DNA of 33,119 bases from Demequina sp. NBRC 110056 (GTDB lineage: Bacteria > Actinomycetota > Actinomycetes > Actinomycetales > Demequinaceae). Shown piece after piece: positions 1 to 7,007 of this stretch. The notes below the pieces were generated by a model. That model was given only the letters and a program-made list of their open reading frames with translations, was not told the origin of the DNA and made no database searches. A program made the translations under genes and the position numbers. The stretch is from assembly GCF_002090155.1 (NCBI RefSeq), contig NZ_BBRM01000006.1, forward strand, positions 323,821 to 356,939. The letters run 5' to 3'. The stretch's first letter is position 1. Each line of letters opens with the position of its first letter.

Positions 1-516
1 GCGTCTGCCACTGTTATGCCGGCCGGTCTTCTTGCCGACCTTGCGCCAGCCTCCACCGTCGGGGATCCGACCGAGCTTCTTGATGTCGACATGCACGAGT
101 TCGCCCGGAGTGTCCTTGACGTAGTGGACGGGCTTGGGCTTGCGCACCGCCAGCCCGGTGGCCTGGTCCAGGTGATGCAGCAGCGGCATCCGATAGCGGG
201 CCAGCACCCGCCCCACGGTCGAGCGGGGGATCCCCAGGTGATAGCTGATGCGGTGAGGACCCCAACGGCGGTTGAACCGCAGTGCAATGATGCGTCGCTC
301 GCGCCTGGACGACAACCGGCCCGGACAATGGCCCGGCCGCGACGACCGGTCAACCAGTGCCAGCCCGGCACGATACCTGCCAGCCCACCGCGACGCGGTG
401 GCCGGTGACACCTGGAACCGTTCAGCCGCTCGCCGCACCGTCCAATGGTCATCAACGATCAGTGAAGCAAGCCTGCGACGCCCCTCGGGCGTCAAGGGAG
501 CGTTAGCGTGGGTCAC
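1..516 (-). CDS. IS481-family transposase (N-terminal 172 codons, cut by window edge)
   Basis: Transposase of the left IS copy, read on the minus strand from a GTG at 516. The product begins VTHANAPLTPEGRRRLA, followed by a helix-turn-helix region (about residues 18-45), a second DNA-binding segment (about 55-95) and the start of the DDE integrase core at HVDIKKLG. No stop or frameshift occurs before the window edge, so the visible part is intact, but the rest of the catalytic domain is missing. Compared with the right copy there are six base changes. Two lie in one codon and turn Leu into Ser, one turns Lys into Arg, one turns His into Tyr, and the others are silent. The GTG is chosen because it opens the IS481-type N-terminus and lies 94 nt inside the IS end in both copies. 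Confidence 0.85.
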   Translation of the reverse strand, partial: MTHANAPLTPEGRRRLASLIVDDHWTVRRAAERFQVSPATASRWAGRYRAGLALVDRSSRPGHCPGRLSSRRERRIIALRFNRRWGPHRISYHLGIPRSTVGRVLARYRMPLLHHLDQATGLAVRKPKPVHYVKDTPGELVHVDIKKLGRIPDGGGWRKVGKKTGRHNSGRR

Positions 517-610
517 GAAGGCCTCCGTGGAACGAAGTGAGTGTGGTAACCCACATCGTCCCGGAGGTCTTCGCTTACTTCACGCGTTCACAACCTCCCA
601 GGGAAGAACA
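1..610 (-). mobile_element. IS481-family insertion sequence, left copy (partial)
   Basis: Reverse complement of 32076-32685 with six differences in 610 bases by my alignment. The inner end is at 610, where the element begins TGTTCTTCCCTGGGAGG on the minus strand; the distal part lies outside the window. The flanking bases on the minus strand end in CCTAGT, an NCTAGN site, which is the known target type of IS481. Confidence 0.85.
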
Positions 611-736
611 ACTAGGGCGCTGAGGTGGAGCCTGGGTCCCGCGCTACTGGGGATCGACGCTGAGCCACCATCGCCGTACGCGTGTCTCGCCATACCGACG
701 GTAAGCCACCACTAGGGCGCCAAGGTTGAGTCGGGG
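611..736. repeat. Interspersed short repeats, possible remnant of an older IS end
   Basis: ACTAGGGCGC occurs at 611-620 and again exactly 100 bases on at 711-720, with similar bases continuing for about 15 nt. A second pair, AGCCACCA preceded by CGACG, lies at 655-670 and 696-711 (15 of 19 bases alike). Several repeated boxes in a short noncoding stretch resemble the multi-repeat ends of IS21-type elements, but no transposase is attached. The left IS481 copy sits against the first ACTAGG. The 319 bases between the transposase start (516) and the opuAC stop (836) hold only the IS end, these repeats and a terminator. Confidence 0.35.
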
Positions 737-788
737 GGCGCTCGGGCGGCCGCGGCGCGCGCGTGGAGCCCGCGCCTGAACGCACGAA

Positions 789-816
789 CGCCGGCCGCCC
801 CGAAGGACGACCGGCG
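789..816 (-). terminator. Rho-independent-type hairpin after opuAC
   Basis: On the minus strand a 12-bp stem (two G-U pairs) closes a UUCG tetraloop, 20 nt after the opuAC stop. There is no long U tract, as is common in high-GC actinobacteria. Confidence 0.7.
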
Positions 817-835
817 CTCGCGGCAGAGGACGGAC

Positions 836-1744
836 TTACGCGGTGAGCGAGTCCACCCACTCCTGGTTGGCGGCGACCCACTCGGCCACGATCGACTCGT
901 AGTCGCCCGAGTCCGCGCCCTGGAGCTGGTTCTCGAGGTCGTAGAGGACCTCGGCGTCCATCGCGAAGTTGCCGAACCACTCGGCGACCTCGGGGAACTC
1001 CTCGGTCAGGCCGGTGCGGCCGTAGGTGACGATCTCCTCGGCCTCGCCCAGGATGCCCTCCGGGTCCTCGAGGTTCTTGAGGTCGTACGCGCCGTAGGCC
1101 CAGTGGGGCTCCCACAGGGTGACGATGATGTTCTCACCGTTCGAGGTGGCGGTGTCGAGCTCCGCGAGCATCGCCGGGGTCGACGAGGTCAGGAACTCGT
1201 AGTCACCCAGGCCGTAGGCCTCGATGGCGTTCTCGGTGGCGGCGGTGAGGCCCGCGCCGGGCTCGATGCCCACGATGCGGCCGTTCATGTCGTCCACGAA
1301 GTCGGGCAGGTCCGCGAGCGAGTCGACGGGCGCATCGGCATTCACGGCGATGGTGAGCGCGGCCGAGTCGAACCAGGAGCCAAGCTCCTCCATGTCCTCG
1401 CCGTAGGTCTCGATGTACTCGGCGTGGGTCAGCGGCAGCCAGACGTCGGTGACGACGTCGTAGTCACCGTCGGCGACGCCCTGGAACACGATCGCGGGGT
1501 CCGCGTACTCGAGGGTGACGTCGTAGCCCTGCGACTCGAGGACGTTCTCCCACAGGAGCGACGTCGCGAGCGACTCGTCCCAGCCGTTGAAGACCGCGAG
1601 GGTCAGCTCGCCGCCGGCCTCGGTGGTCTCCTCGCCGCCGTCGGTCGCGGCGTCGGTGGTCTCCTCGTCGGCGGACGAGCAGCCGGCGAGCACGAGGCCC
1701 GCCGCAGCGGTCACCGCGAACGCGGTGGCAGTGCGCTTGAACAT
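836..1744 (-). CDS. opuAC: Glycine betaine/proline betaine ABC transporter, substrate-binding lipoprotein
   Basis: 302-residue binding protein of an osmoprotectant importer. The N-terminus is a lipoprotein signal with lipobox LAGC (Cys22), followed by an acidic, Thr-rich linker (about 23-45) and one OpuAC-type periplasmic binding domain (about 47-300). Seen features include the FNGWDES start of the domain, the DVWLPLTHAEY segment, the EPGAGLT stretch and several Trp residues of the kind that form the betaine-binding aromatic cage in this family. It would be anchored outside the membrane and hand betaine to the permease encoded just upstream. The start ATG at 1744 has a strong site, GAGAAAGGAAG. 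It is separated from the permease gene by 137 nt with two hairpins, and a UUCG hairpin terminates it. Substrate choice between glycine betaine and proline betaine is not resolved. Confidence 0.92.
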   Translation of the reverse strand: MFKRTATAFAVTAAAGLVLAGCSSADEETTDAATDGGEETTEAGGELTLAVFNGWDESLATSLLWENVLESQGYDVTLEYADPAIVFQGVADGDYDVVTDVWLPLTHAEYIETYGEDMEELGSWFDSAALTIAVNADAPVDSLADLPDFVDDMNGRIVGIEPGAGLTAATENAIEAYGLGDYEFLTSSTPAMLAELDTATSNGENIIVTLWEPHWAYGAYDLKNLEDPEGILGEAEEIVTYGRTGLTEEFPEVAEWFGNFAMDAEVLYDLENQLQGADSGDYESIVAEWVAANQEWVDSLTA

Positions 1745-1819
1745 GTTTCTTCCTTTCTCGGCATGGGGATCTCCTCACGCCGTGGAAGCACCGCGCCGTC
1801 CGGAACGGGCGGGGTGCCC

Positions 1820-1881
1820 GCAACCCTCAGCGGGTTGCGAAGTCTTGCGTTGGGGTGGACAGGGCCGACGCGCGCGTCGGC
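1820..1881 (-). other. Two intercistronic hairpins between opuAB and opuAC
   Basis: A perfect 7-bp stem with CGCG loop (1864-1881) starts right after the permease stop. A second perfect 7-bp stem with 5-nt loop lies at 1820-1838. Such structures often protect or trim operon mRNA so that the binding protein is made in excess; that role is inferred here. Confidence 0.5.
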
Positions 1882-2841
1882 TCAGAAGGTGGCGCGACGC
1901 GTGCTGGCCTTCTCGGCCTCGATCGCGTCCTCCTGGTGCGTTCCGAGGGTGTCGAACCGCGCCTGCTCGTCGGCCTCCCGAGCTGACTTCCGGCGCTGAG
2001 CGATGCGGGCGTACAGCCCCATGCCCTTGCCGAACGAGGCGGTGAAGCGGTCGAGCAGCACGGCGAGCACCACGACGGACAGTCCGGCCTCCCAGCCGAG
2101 CTTCGCGTTGAGCGCGGAGATCGCCTGGATGACGTCGCCTCCCAGGCCACCGGCGCCGACGAAGCCGGCGATGACGACCATCGACAGCGACAGCATGATG
2201 ATCTGGTTGATGCCAGCCATGATCGACGGCATCGCGAGCGGGATCTGGATCTGGCGCAGGATGCGGCGCGGGGTGGCGCCGAAGGCCTCGCCGGCCTCGA
2301 CCACCTCCTTGTCGACGCCGCGGATGCCCAGCTCGGTGAGCCTCACGCCGGGCGCCATCGAGAAGATCAGCGTCGCGACCACGCCGGGCGCGATGCCCAC
2401 GCGGAACAGCGCCACGGCCGGGATGAGGTAGACGAACGCCGGCAGCGTCTGCAGGAAGTCCATGACGGGCTTCACGATCGCCGACACCGTGTCGTTGCGC
2501 GCTGCCCAGATGCCCAGCGGCACCGCGAGCAGCACCGCCAGGAAGGCGGCGACGATGACGAGGGCGAGGGAGTCGATGGCGTTGTCCCACTGGTCGACGC
2601 CGATGATGAACGCGAGTCCCACGACCGCGCCGACGGCGAACTTCCAGCCGCGGGCGAAGAGGGCGGCCACGGCGATCAGCGCGATGACGGCCCACGCCGG
2701 GGGAGTGGCGAACACCCAGTCGACGGCGTCGACGAGCGCGATGAAGATGTCACGCAGCGCGGTGAAGAACCACTGGAAGGTGTCGCCCAGCCAGTCGAAG
2801 AAGTCGGCGATCCACTCGCCGACGGGGATGCGGAACTCCAT
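1882..2841 (-). CDS. opuAB: Glycine betaine/proline betaine ABC transporter, permease
   Basis: 319-residue inner-membrane permease of the BPD_transp_1 type. A periplasmic/amphipathic N-terminal part (about 1-50) is followed by several hydrophobic helices (about 50-75, 95-120, 130-160, 210-240, 250-270). The EAA coupling loop is visible as EAGEAFGATPRRILRQIQIP, the contact site for the ATPase. A charged cytoplasmic tail of about 40 residues ends the protein. I place the start at ATG 2841, which shares one base with the ATPase stop (TGATG) and has GGGAGG six bases upstream; GTG 2844 is the alternative. Translational coupling to the ATPase gene is likely. Two hairpins follow its stop. Confidence 0.92.
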   Translation of the reverse strand: MEFRIPVGEWIADFFDWLGDTFQWFFTALRDIFIALVDAVDWVFATPPAWAVIALIAVAALFARGWKFAVGAVVGLAFIIGVDQWDNAIDSLALVIVAAFLAVLLAVPLGIWAARNDTVSAIVKPVMDFLQTLPAFVYLIPAVALFRVGIAPGVVATLIFSMAPGVRLTELGIRGVDKEVVEAGEAFGATPRRILRQIQIPLAMPSIMAGINQIIMLSLSMVVIAGFVGAGGLGGDVIQAISALNAKLGWEAGLSVVVLAVLLDRFTASFGKGMGLYARIAQRRKSAREADEQARFDTLGTHQEDAIEAEKASTRRATF

Positions 2842-4115
2842 CACACGCCTCCCTTCGTCGCGGCCGATCCGAGGACCTTGTCGACGACCTCGCCGGGCAG
2901 GGGCTCGACGACCGGCGTCGCGGAGGTGGCCGCGTCGGGCTCGCCGCCGAGGGCGGCCAGCAGCGTCACCCGCGGCACGACGCCCACGAGGCGGTCACGC
3001 TCGTCGGTCACGGCCAGCGCGAGCGCCGCCTCGAGCGACGGGATGAACAGGTCGGCGAGGGCGGTGTCCTTCGACACGGCCCCGTGGTCGGTCTGGATCG
3101 CGGGGGCGAGCTCCTTGCCGCCCTTGCGGACGAGCTCGAGCACGTCACGGTCGCGCACCCAGCCCTTGATGGTGCGGTCGCGCTGCGTCACGTAGAGAGC
3201 GGACAGCTCGTTGTCGCGCATCGCGGACAGCGCAGCGTGGGGCCCGGCGTTCTCGTGGATCACGGCGCGCGGGGCACGCATGACGGACTCCGCGGTCAGC
3301 ACCTTCGAGCGGTCGACGTCCTGGACGAACTGCTCGACGTAGTCGTTCGCGGGGTTGGTGAGGATGTCCTCGGGCGAGCCGATCTGGACGATCCGGCCGT
3401 CGCGCATGACCGCGATGCGGTCGCCGATGTACATCGCCTCGTTGAGGTCGTGGGTGATGAACACGATGGTCTTGCCGAGCTCGGTCTGCAGCTCGAGGAG
3501 CTGATCCTGCATCTCGCGGCGGATCAGCGGGTCGAGGGCGGAGAACGCCTCGTCCATCAGCAGCACCTCGGTGTCGGCCGCGAGGGCGCGAGCGAGGCCG
3601 ACGCGCTGCTGCATGCCGCCGGACAGCTCGGAGGGGTGCTTCTCCTCCCAGCCCTTGAGCCCCACGATCTCCGTGACCTTGAGGGCTCGCGCGATGCGCT
3701 CGTCCTTGGCCACGCCCTGGATCTCGAGGCCGTAGGCGACGTTGTCGATCACGGTGCGGTGGGGCAGCAGCGCGAAGTGCTGGAACACCATCGACACGCG
3801 CTTGCGGCGGATGTCGCGCAGTTGGGCCGGGCTCGCGTCGGAGATCGACTGGTCGCCGATCGACACCGAGCCGGCGGTCTGGGGGTGCAGGCCGTTGAGC
3901 ATGCGGATGAGCGTGGACTTGCCCGAGCCGGACAGGCCCATGACGACGAAGATCTCGCCGCGGTTGACCTCGAACGAGGCGTCGATCACCGCAGCGGTCG
4001 CGCCGTCCAGGTCGTCGCGCGAGGCTCCCTCGCGCAGGCGCTTCACGGCGCCGGCGGCGTTCTTGCCGAACACCTTGTACAAGCCGTCAGCTCGCAGGGC
4101 GATGCTGTCGTTCAC
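2841..4115 (-). CDS. opuAA: Glycine betaine/proline betaine ABC transporter, ATP-binding protein with CBS domains
   Basis: 424-residue cytoplasmic ATPase of the OpuAA/ProV type. It has Walker A GLSGSGKST (60-68), Q-loop FQHF (111-114), signature LSGGMQQR (164-171) and Walker B VLLMDEA (184-190). The C-terminal part (about 290-405) is a CBS-like pair, the module known in OpuA to sense ionic strength or cyclic di-AMP. The reading frame stays open back to 4295, but I choose GTG 4115: it opens the usual N-terminus (VNDSIALRADGLYKVFG) and has GAGGA upstream. The extra 60 codons have no ProV-like sequence and overlap a leader full of hairpins. It is first in the operon ATPase-permease-binding protein. 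Confidence 0.92.
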   Translation of the reverse strand: MNDSIALRADGLYKVFGKNAAGAVKRLREGASRDDLDGATAAVIDASFEVNRGEIFVVMGLSGSGKSTLIRMLNGLHPQTAGSVSIGDQSISDASPAQLRDIRRKRVSMVFQHFALLPHRTVIDNVAYGLEIQGVAKDERIARALKVTEIVGLKGWEEKHPSELSGGMQQRVGLARALAADTEVLLMDEAFSALDPLIRREMQDQLLELQTELGKTIVFITHDLNEAMYIGDRIAVMRDGRIVQIGSPEDILTNPANDYVEQFVQDVDRSKVLTAESVMRAPRAVIHENAGPHAALSAMRDNELSALYVTQRDRTIKGWVRDRDVLELVRKGGKELAPAIQTDHGAVSKDTALADLFIPSLEAALALAVTDERDRLVGVVPRVTLLAALGGEPDAATSATPVVEPLPGEVVDKVLGSAATKGGV

Positions 4116-4334
4116 ACGATTCCTCAGCGCCCCGTGCGTCACCGGGGCTTTCTTCGCGGCCTCGAGGAGGGCGAGGGAGCTCGCAGCCGTCGGACGGCAG
4201 TCACGGGCCCGCGTGACAGCAGCCTCGGGGCCGCCGCCAGCGCTCGCCATCCGGCGCACACCGGGAAGGGTGCAGCCGAGGCCTGGGCTGGTCATTGGCG
4301 CTTCGGTCGTGACTGACGCGAACCCCGAAACGGC
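4116..4334 (-). promoter_or_regulatory. Long structured 5' leader of the opu operon
   Basis: About 220 nt lie between the predicted transcription start and GTG 4115. On the minus strand it holds, in order, a long-range stem GCCTCGG/CCGAGGC (4276-4282 with 4222-4228), a GTCACG/CGTGAC hairpin (4200-4217), a GCCGTC/GACGGC hairpin (4186-4198) and GCCCCG/CGGGGC (4129-4148), which ends 7 nt before GAGGA. I do not recognise a known riboswitch. A cis-regulatory role in osmotic control is inference. Confidence 0.4.
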
Positions 4335-4340
4335 CCTGCG

Positions 4341-4370
4341 ACGCTATCAACGGCCGTCGCCGAGATTCAA
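4341..4370 (-). promoter_or_regulatory. Predicted promoter of the opu operon
   Basis: On the minus strand TTGAAT (4370-4365), an 18-nt spacer and TAGCGT (4346-4341) fit a housekeeping sigma-factor promoter. The predicted start is near 4334. Confidence 0.45.
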
Positions 4371-4425
4371 GCCAACACCGCGAGAAGGTGGCATGAACGC
4401 GCAACTCAGCGCGCGCATCGTCCCT

Positions 4426-4444
4426 GCTAGATGGGTCATCTAGC
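4426..4444. promoter_or_regulatory. Perfect palindrome GCTAGATG-N3-CATCTAGC
   Basis: An 8-bp perfect inverted repeat with 3-nt centre lies about 56 bp upstream of the opu -35 box and 37 nt past the tesB stop. It could be an operator for the opu promoter or a weak tesB terminator. No T tract follows on the minus strand, which slightly favours an operator. With the opu leader and promoter it accounts for the 365-base gap between opuAA and tesB. Confidence 0.4.
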
Positions 4445-4480
4445 GAATTGGGTCACGTTTAGGTAAAGGCGGCGCCTCGA

Positions 4481-5359
4481 CTACTGCGGGAGCCGGAACA
4501 TGCCTTCCTGCGACGCCGAGGCGACCAGGCGACCGTCCTCCGAGAAGATCCACGCGCCGCCGAGCCCGCGCCCGCCCTGCGCCGTGGGAGCGTCCTGGAC
4601 GTACAGCAGCCACTCGTCGGCGCGCGCCGGCCGGTGCCACCACATGGCGTGGTCGAGGCTCGCGAAGTTCAGGCCCTTGGTGCGCCACGACGCGCCGTGA
4701 CGTCGCAGCAGGGGCTCGAGCATGACCTGGTCGCACGCGTATGCGAGCAGCGCCCGGTGCACGAGGTCCGAGACCTCGACCGGGCGGCGCGTGCGCACCC
4801 AGGTGGTCTGGTACTGCTTGGGCCGCGGGTCCGGCTGGAACAGCACGGATCCCTCGACCGGGCGAAGGTCGAATGCCGTGCGCTTGAGCCAGTAGTCGGC
4901 GCGGGGGTCGCCCTCGAGGGGCGCGAGGATGTCGATGGGCGACTGCACCTCGTCCGGTCCCGGCACCTCGGGCATGGTGACGGCGTGCTCCGGGCCGTCC
5001 TGGTCGAGCTGGAACGACGCGATCATCGACAGGATCGGCTTCTCGTCCTGGAACGCGTGCGTTCGCCGCGCGGAGAACGACTTGCCGTCGCGCAGCACCT
5101 CGACCTCGAAACGGATGGGCCGCGACGCGTCCCCCGGGCGCAGGAAGTAGCCATGCATCGAGTGCATGTGGCGGTCCTCGTCGACGGTGAGGCCAGCGGA
5201 CAGCAGCGCCTGCGCGAGCACCTGGCCGCCGTAGACGCGGCCACGCGGCATGGGCAGGGAGTCGCCCTCGAACTCGTTGTCCCCCAGGCGCCGCAGGTCC
5301 AGCACCGCCATGCCCGATGCGACGGCCTGGTCTGCCCAGACGTCCTCGACGTGCTCCAT
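4481..5359 (-). CDS. tesB: Acyl-CoA thioesterase II
   Basis: 292-residue TesB-type thioesterase, which hydrolyses acyl-CoA to free fatty acid and CoA in the cytosol. Two hot-dog domains are seen: the N-terminal one with GRVYGGQVLAQAL and HSMHGYFLRPGD, the C-terminal one with LLAYACDQVMLEP and SLDHAMWWHRP. The family's catalytic residues are an Asp, a Thr/Ser and a Gln; candidates are the Asp of ACDQ and the Gln of SASQEGMFR near the end. The frame is open further upstream, but ATG 5359 is chosen because GAGGAG precedes it and because it overlaps the globin stop by one base (TGATG), which implies coupled translation. Length is normal for the family. Confidence 0.93.
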   Translation of the reverse strand: MEHVEDVWADQAVASGMAVLDLRRLGDNEFEGDSLPMPRGRVYGGQVLAQALLSAGLTVDEDRHMHSMHGYFLRPGDASRPIRFEVEVLRDGKSFSARRTHAFQDEKPILSMIASFQLDQDGPEHAVTMPEVPGPDEVQSPIDILAPLEGDPRADYWLKRTAFDLRPVEGSVLFQPDPRPKQYQTTWVRTRRPVEVSDLVHRALLAYACDQVMLEPLLRRHGASWRTKGLNFASLDHAMWWHRPARADEWLLYVQDAPTAQGGRGLGGAWIFSEDGRLVASASQEGMFRLPQ

Positions 5360-5805
5360 CAGCTCTCCTCGGTTCCCGGTGTGGGCTCGAACGTGTTGAC
5401 CATCGAGTACGCGGCGCGCTCGAGGTAGTCCATCAGGGTGACGGCGTGCAGGGGCGCGAGGTCGGCCGCGGCGACGGCGTCCCGCATGTGCTCGATCCAC
5501 CGGTCGCGGGCGTCGGGGTTGACGTGGAACGCCACGTGCCGCATCCGCAGGCGCGGGTGGCCCCGCTGGTCCGAGTACGTCGTAGGGCCGCCCCAGTACT
5601 GCTCGAGGAACAGCGTGAGGCGCTCGATCGCACCCTCCAGGTCGTGCTCGGGATACATGGGGCGCAGCACCGGGTCCTCCGCGACACCGGCGTAGAAGCG
5701 CCGCACGATCCGGTCGAAGGTCGGGTGCCCGCCGACGGCCTCGAAGAAGCTCTGGCCCTGCTCGTGGGGCGCCTCGGAGCCGATGCTCATGCCAGGCGTC
5801 GTCAT
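5359..5805 (-). CDS. glbO: Group II truncated haemoglobin (trHbO type)
   Basis: 148-residue 2-over-2 globin that closely resembles mycobacterial GlbO in the segments [23 protein letters not shown] and LEAAAYS-like [10 protein letters not shown]. Haem-pocket residues of the group are in place: Tyr B10 (Y38), Tyr CD1 (Y70), proximal His F8 (H90) and the invariant Trp G8 (W103). Roles proposed for the group are O2 or NO/peroxide chemistry close to the membrane. I choose ATG 5805, one base after the channel gene stop, with GGGGA upstream. A second ATG at 5790 lacks a ribosome site. It lies between a mechanosensitive channel and tesB in one operon with 1-nt spacings. Confidence 0.93.
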   Translation of the reverse strand: MTTPGMSIGSEAPHEQGQSFFEAVGGHPTFDRIVRRFYAGVAEDPVLRPMYPEHDLEGAIERLTLFLEQYWGGPTTYSDQRGHPRLRMRHVAFHVNPDARDRWIEHMRDAVAAADLAPLHAVTLMDYLERAAYSMVNTFEPTPGTEES

Positions 5806-5806
5806 G

Positions 5807-6904
5807 TCAGTCCCCGTCCGCGTCGTTGGGCGGCGGCAGGGGGCGGCCGATCTCGTCCGTCGGCGGGTGGTCGTCCGTGGGCCGCGCCGAGTCATGCAGC
5901 TGCACGTGCACCTCGGGCGTCTTCGTGTCGAACACCATCGCCTCGCCCGGCACCGCGAGCGAGATCTGCCGCTCCGCGAAGATGCGGCGCATCTCGCGGC
6001 GGACCTCGCGCTGCACGTCCCACTGGGCCGAGGGGTTCACCTGGCACAGCAGGCGCAGCATGATCGCGTTGTACTCGAGCGACTCGATGCCCGCGACCTC
6101 CGGCTCGCCGAGCAGCGCCGCGGCGATGTCGTCGCTGTCCTCCTTGGCCGCTTCGACGGCGTCGATCATGGCCTGGCGCGCGGCCTCGACGTCGGTGTCG
6201 TACGCGAAGCGCACCTCGACCATGACGCGGCTCCACATGCGCGTCATGTTGCCCACGCGGATGATCTGCCCGTTGGGCACGTACCAGACGGTGCCGTCCA
6301 GCGACCGCAGCCGCGTGCAGCGCAGGCCCACCTCCTCGACGGAGCCGGTGGCCTCGCCCAGGTCGACGACGTCGCCCACGCCGTACTGGTCCTCCATGAG
6401 CATGAAGATGCCCGACAGGATGTCCTTCACGAGCGACTGGGCGCCGAAGCCGAGCGCGACACCGAGGACTCCGGCGGACGCGAGCATCGGCCCGATGGGC
6501 ACGCCCAGGGTGGCGAGCAGGGTCACCACCACGATCGCGATGAGGAACACCGCGAGGAAGGACTTGAGGACCTTGCGCAGCGTTCCGGCGCGCTGCCGGC
6601 GGCGCTCGTCCTCGAGTCGCTGGTCGATGGTGTCGACGTCCGGCAGCTTGATCTTCGCCTTGGCGAGCGCGCGTCGGGTGCGGACGTCCTTGATGGGCAC
6701 GCCGCGTTCGATGCCGGCCGTCACGGCGTTGATCACGGCTCGGCCGATGAACCACAGGATGATCACGACGATCACGACGACGAGGAAGCCGATCGCGTTG
6801 GACGACACGTTGTCGAACCACTCGACGACCGCGTCAGGGTCGAGTTCCGGCGGACCGGGCGAGGTGGTGGGCTCTGGCTCGGTGGTCGATGTCAGGAGAA
6901 GCAC
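5807..6904 (-). CDS. MscS-family mechanosensitive ion channel
   Basis: About 365 residues. A short Pro/Thr-rich N-terminus is followed by a hydrophobic helix ([17 protein letters not shown]), a charged linker (about residues 65-115), a second helix ([19 protein letters not shown]) and the pore helix rich in Gly and Ala ([20 protein letters not shown]), then the MscS beta domain ([27 protein letters not shown]) and a Pro-rich tail. It should open under membrane tension and release solutes, the counterpart of the betaine importer nearby. Starts: ATG 6922 has no ribosome site, whereas GTG 6904 lies seven bases after TACCCT (6917-6912), a leaderless-type -10, so I prefer GTG 6904. The frame is open to 6949. 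It heads the channel-globin-tesB operon. Confidence 0.88.
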   Translation of the reverse strand: MLLLTSTTEPEPTTSPGPPELDPDAVVEWFDNVSSNAIGFLVVVIVVIILWFIGRAVINAVTAGIERGVPIKDVRTRRALAKAKIKLPDVDTIDQRLEDERRRQRAGTLRKVLKSFLAVFLIAIVVVTLLATLGVPIGPMLASAGVLGVALGFGAQSLVKDILSGIFMLMEDQYGVGDVVDLGEATGSVEEVGLRCTRLRSLDGTVWYVPNGQIIRVGNMTRMWSRVMVEVRFAYDTDVEAARQAMIDAVEAAKEDSDDIAAALLGEPEVAGIESLEYNAIMLRLLCQVNPSAQWDVQREVRREMRRIFAERQISLAVPGEAMVFDTKTPEVHVQLHDSARPTDDHPPTDEIGRPLPPPNDADGD

Positions 6905-7007
6905 GTCTCCCAGGGTAACCATGGGGCGGGCCGTGCTCGGTGCACGCACCGGGACGACCGGGACCTCGTGCCTTCTGCGCGGGCGTGCGACCTGGCAGGA
7001 TGGACGT

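Noticed and set aside
4116..4295. N-terminal extension of the opu ATPase starting at 4295
   Set aside because: The 60 extra residues have no resemblance to ProV-type proteins, and GTG 4115 has a ribosome site and the family's N-terminus.
4116..4334. Cyclic di-AMP (ydaO-type) riboswitch in the opu leader
   Set aside because: Although this class is known before osmolyte genes, I could not find its conserved core; only generic hairpins are seen.
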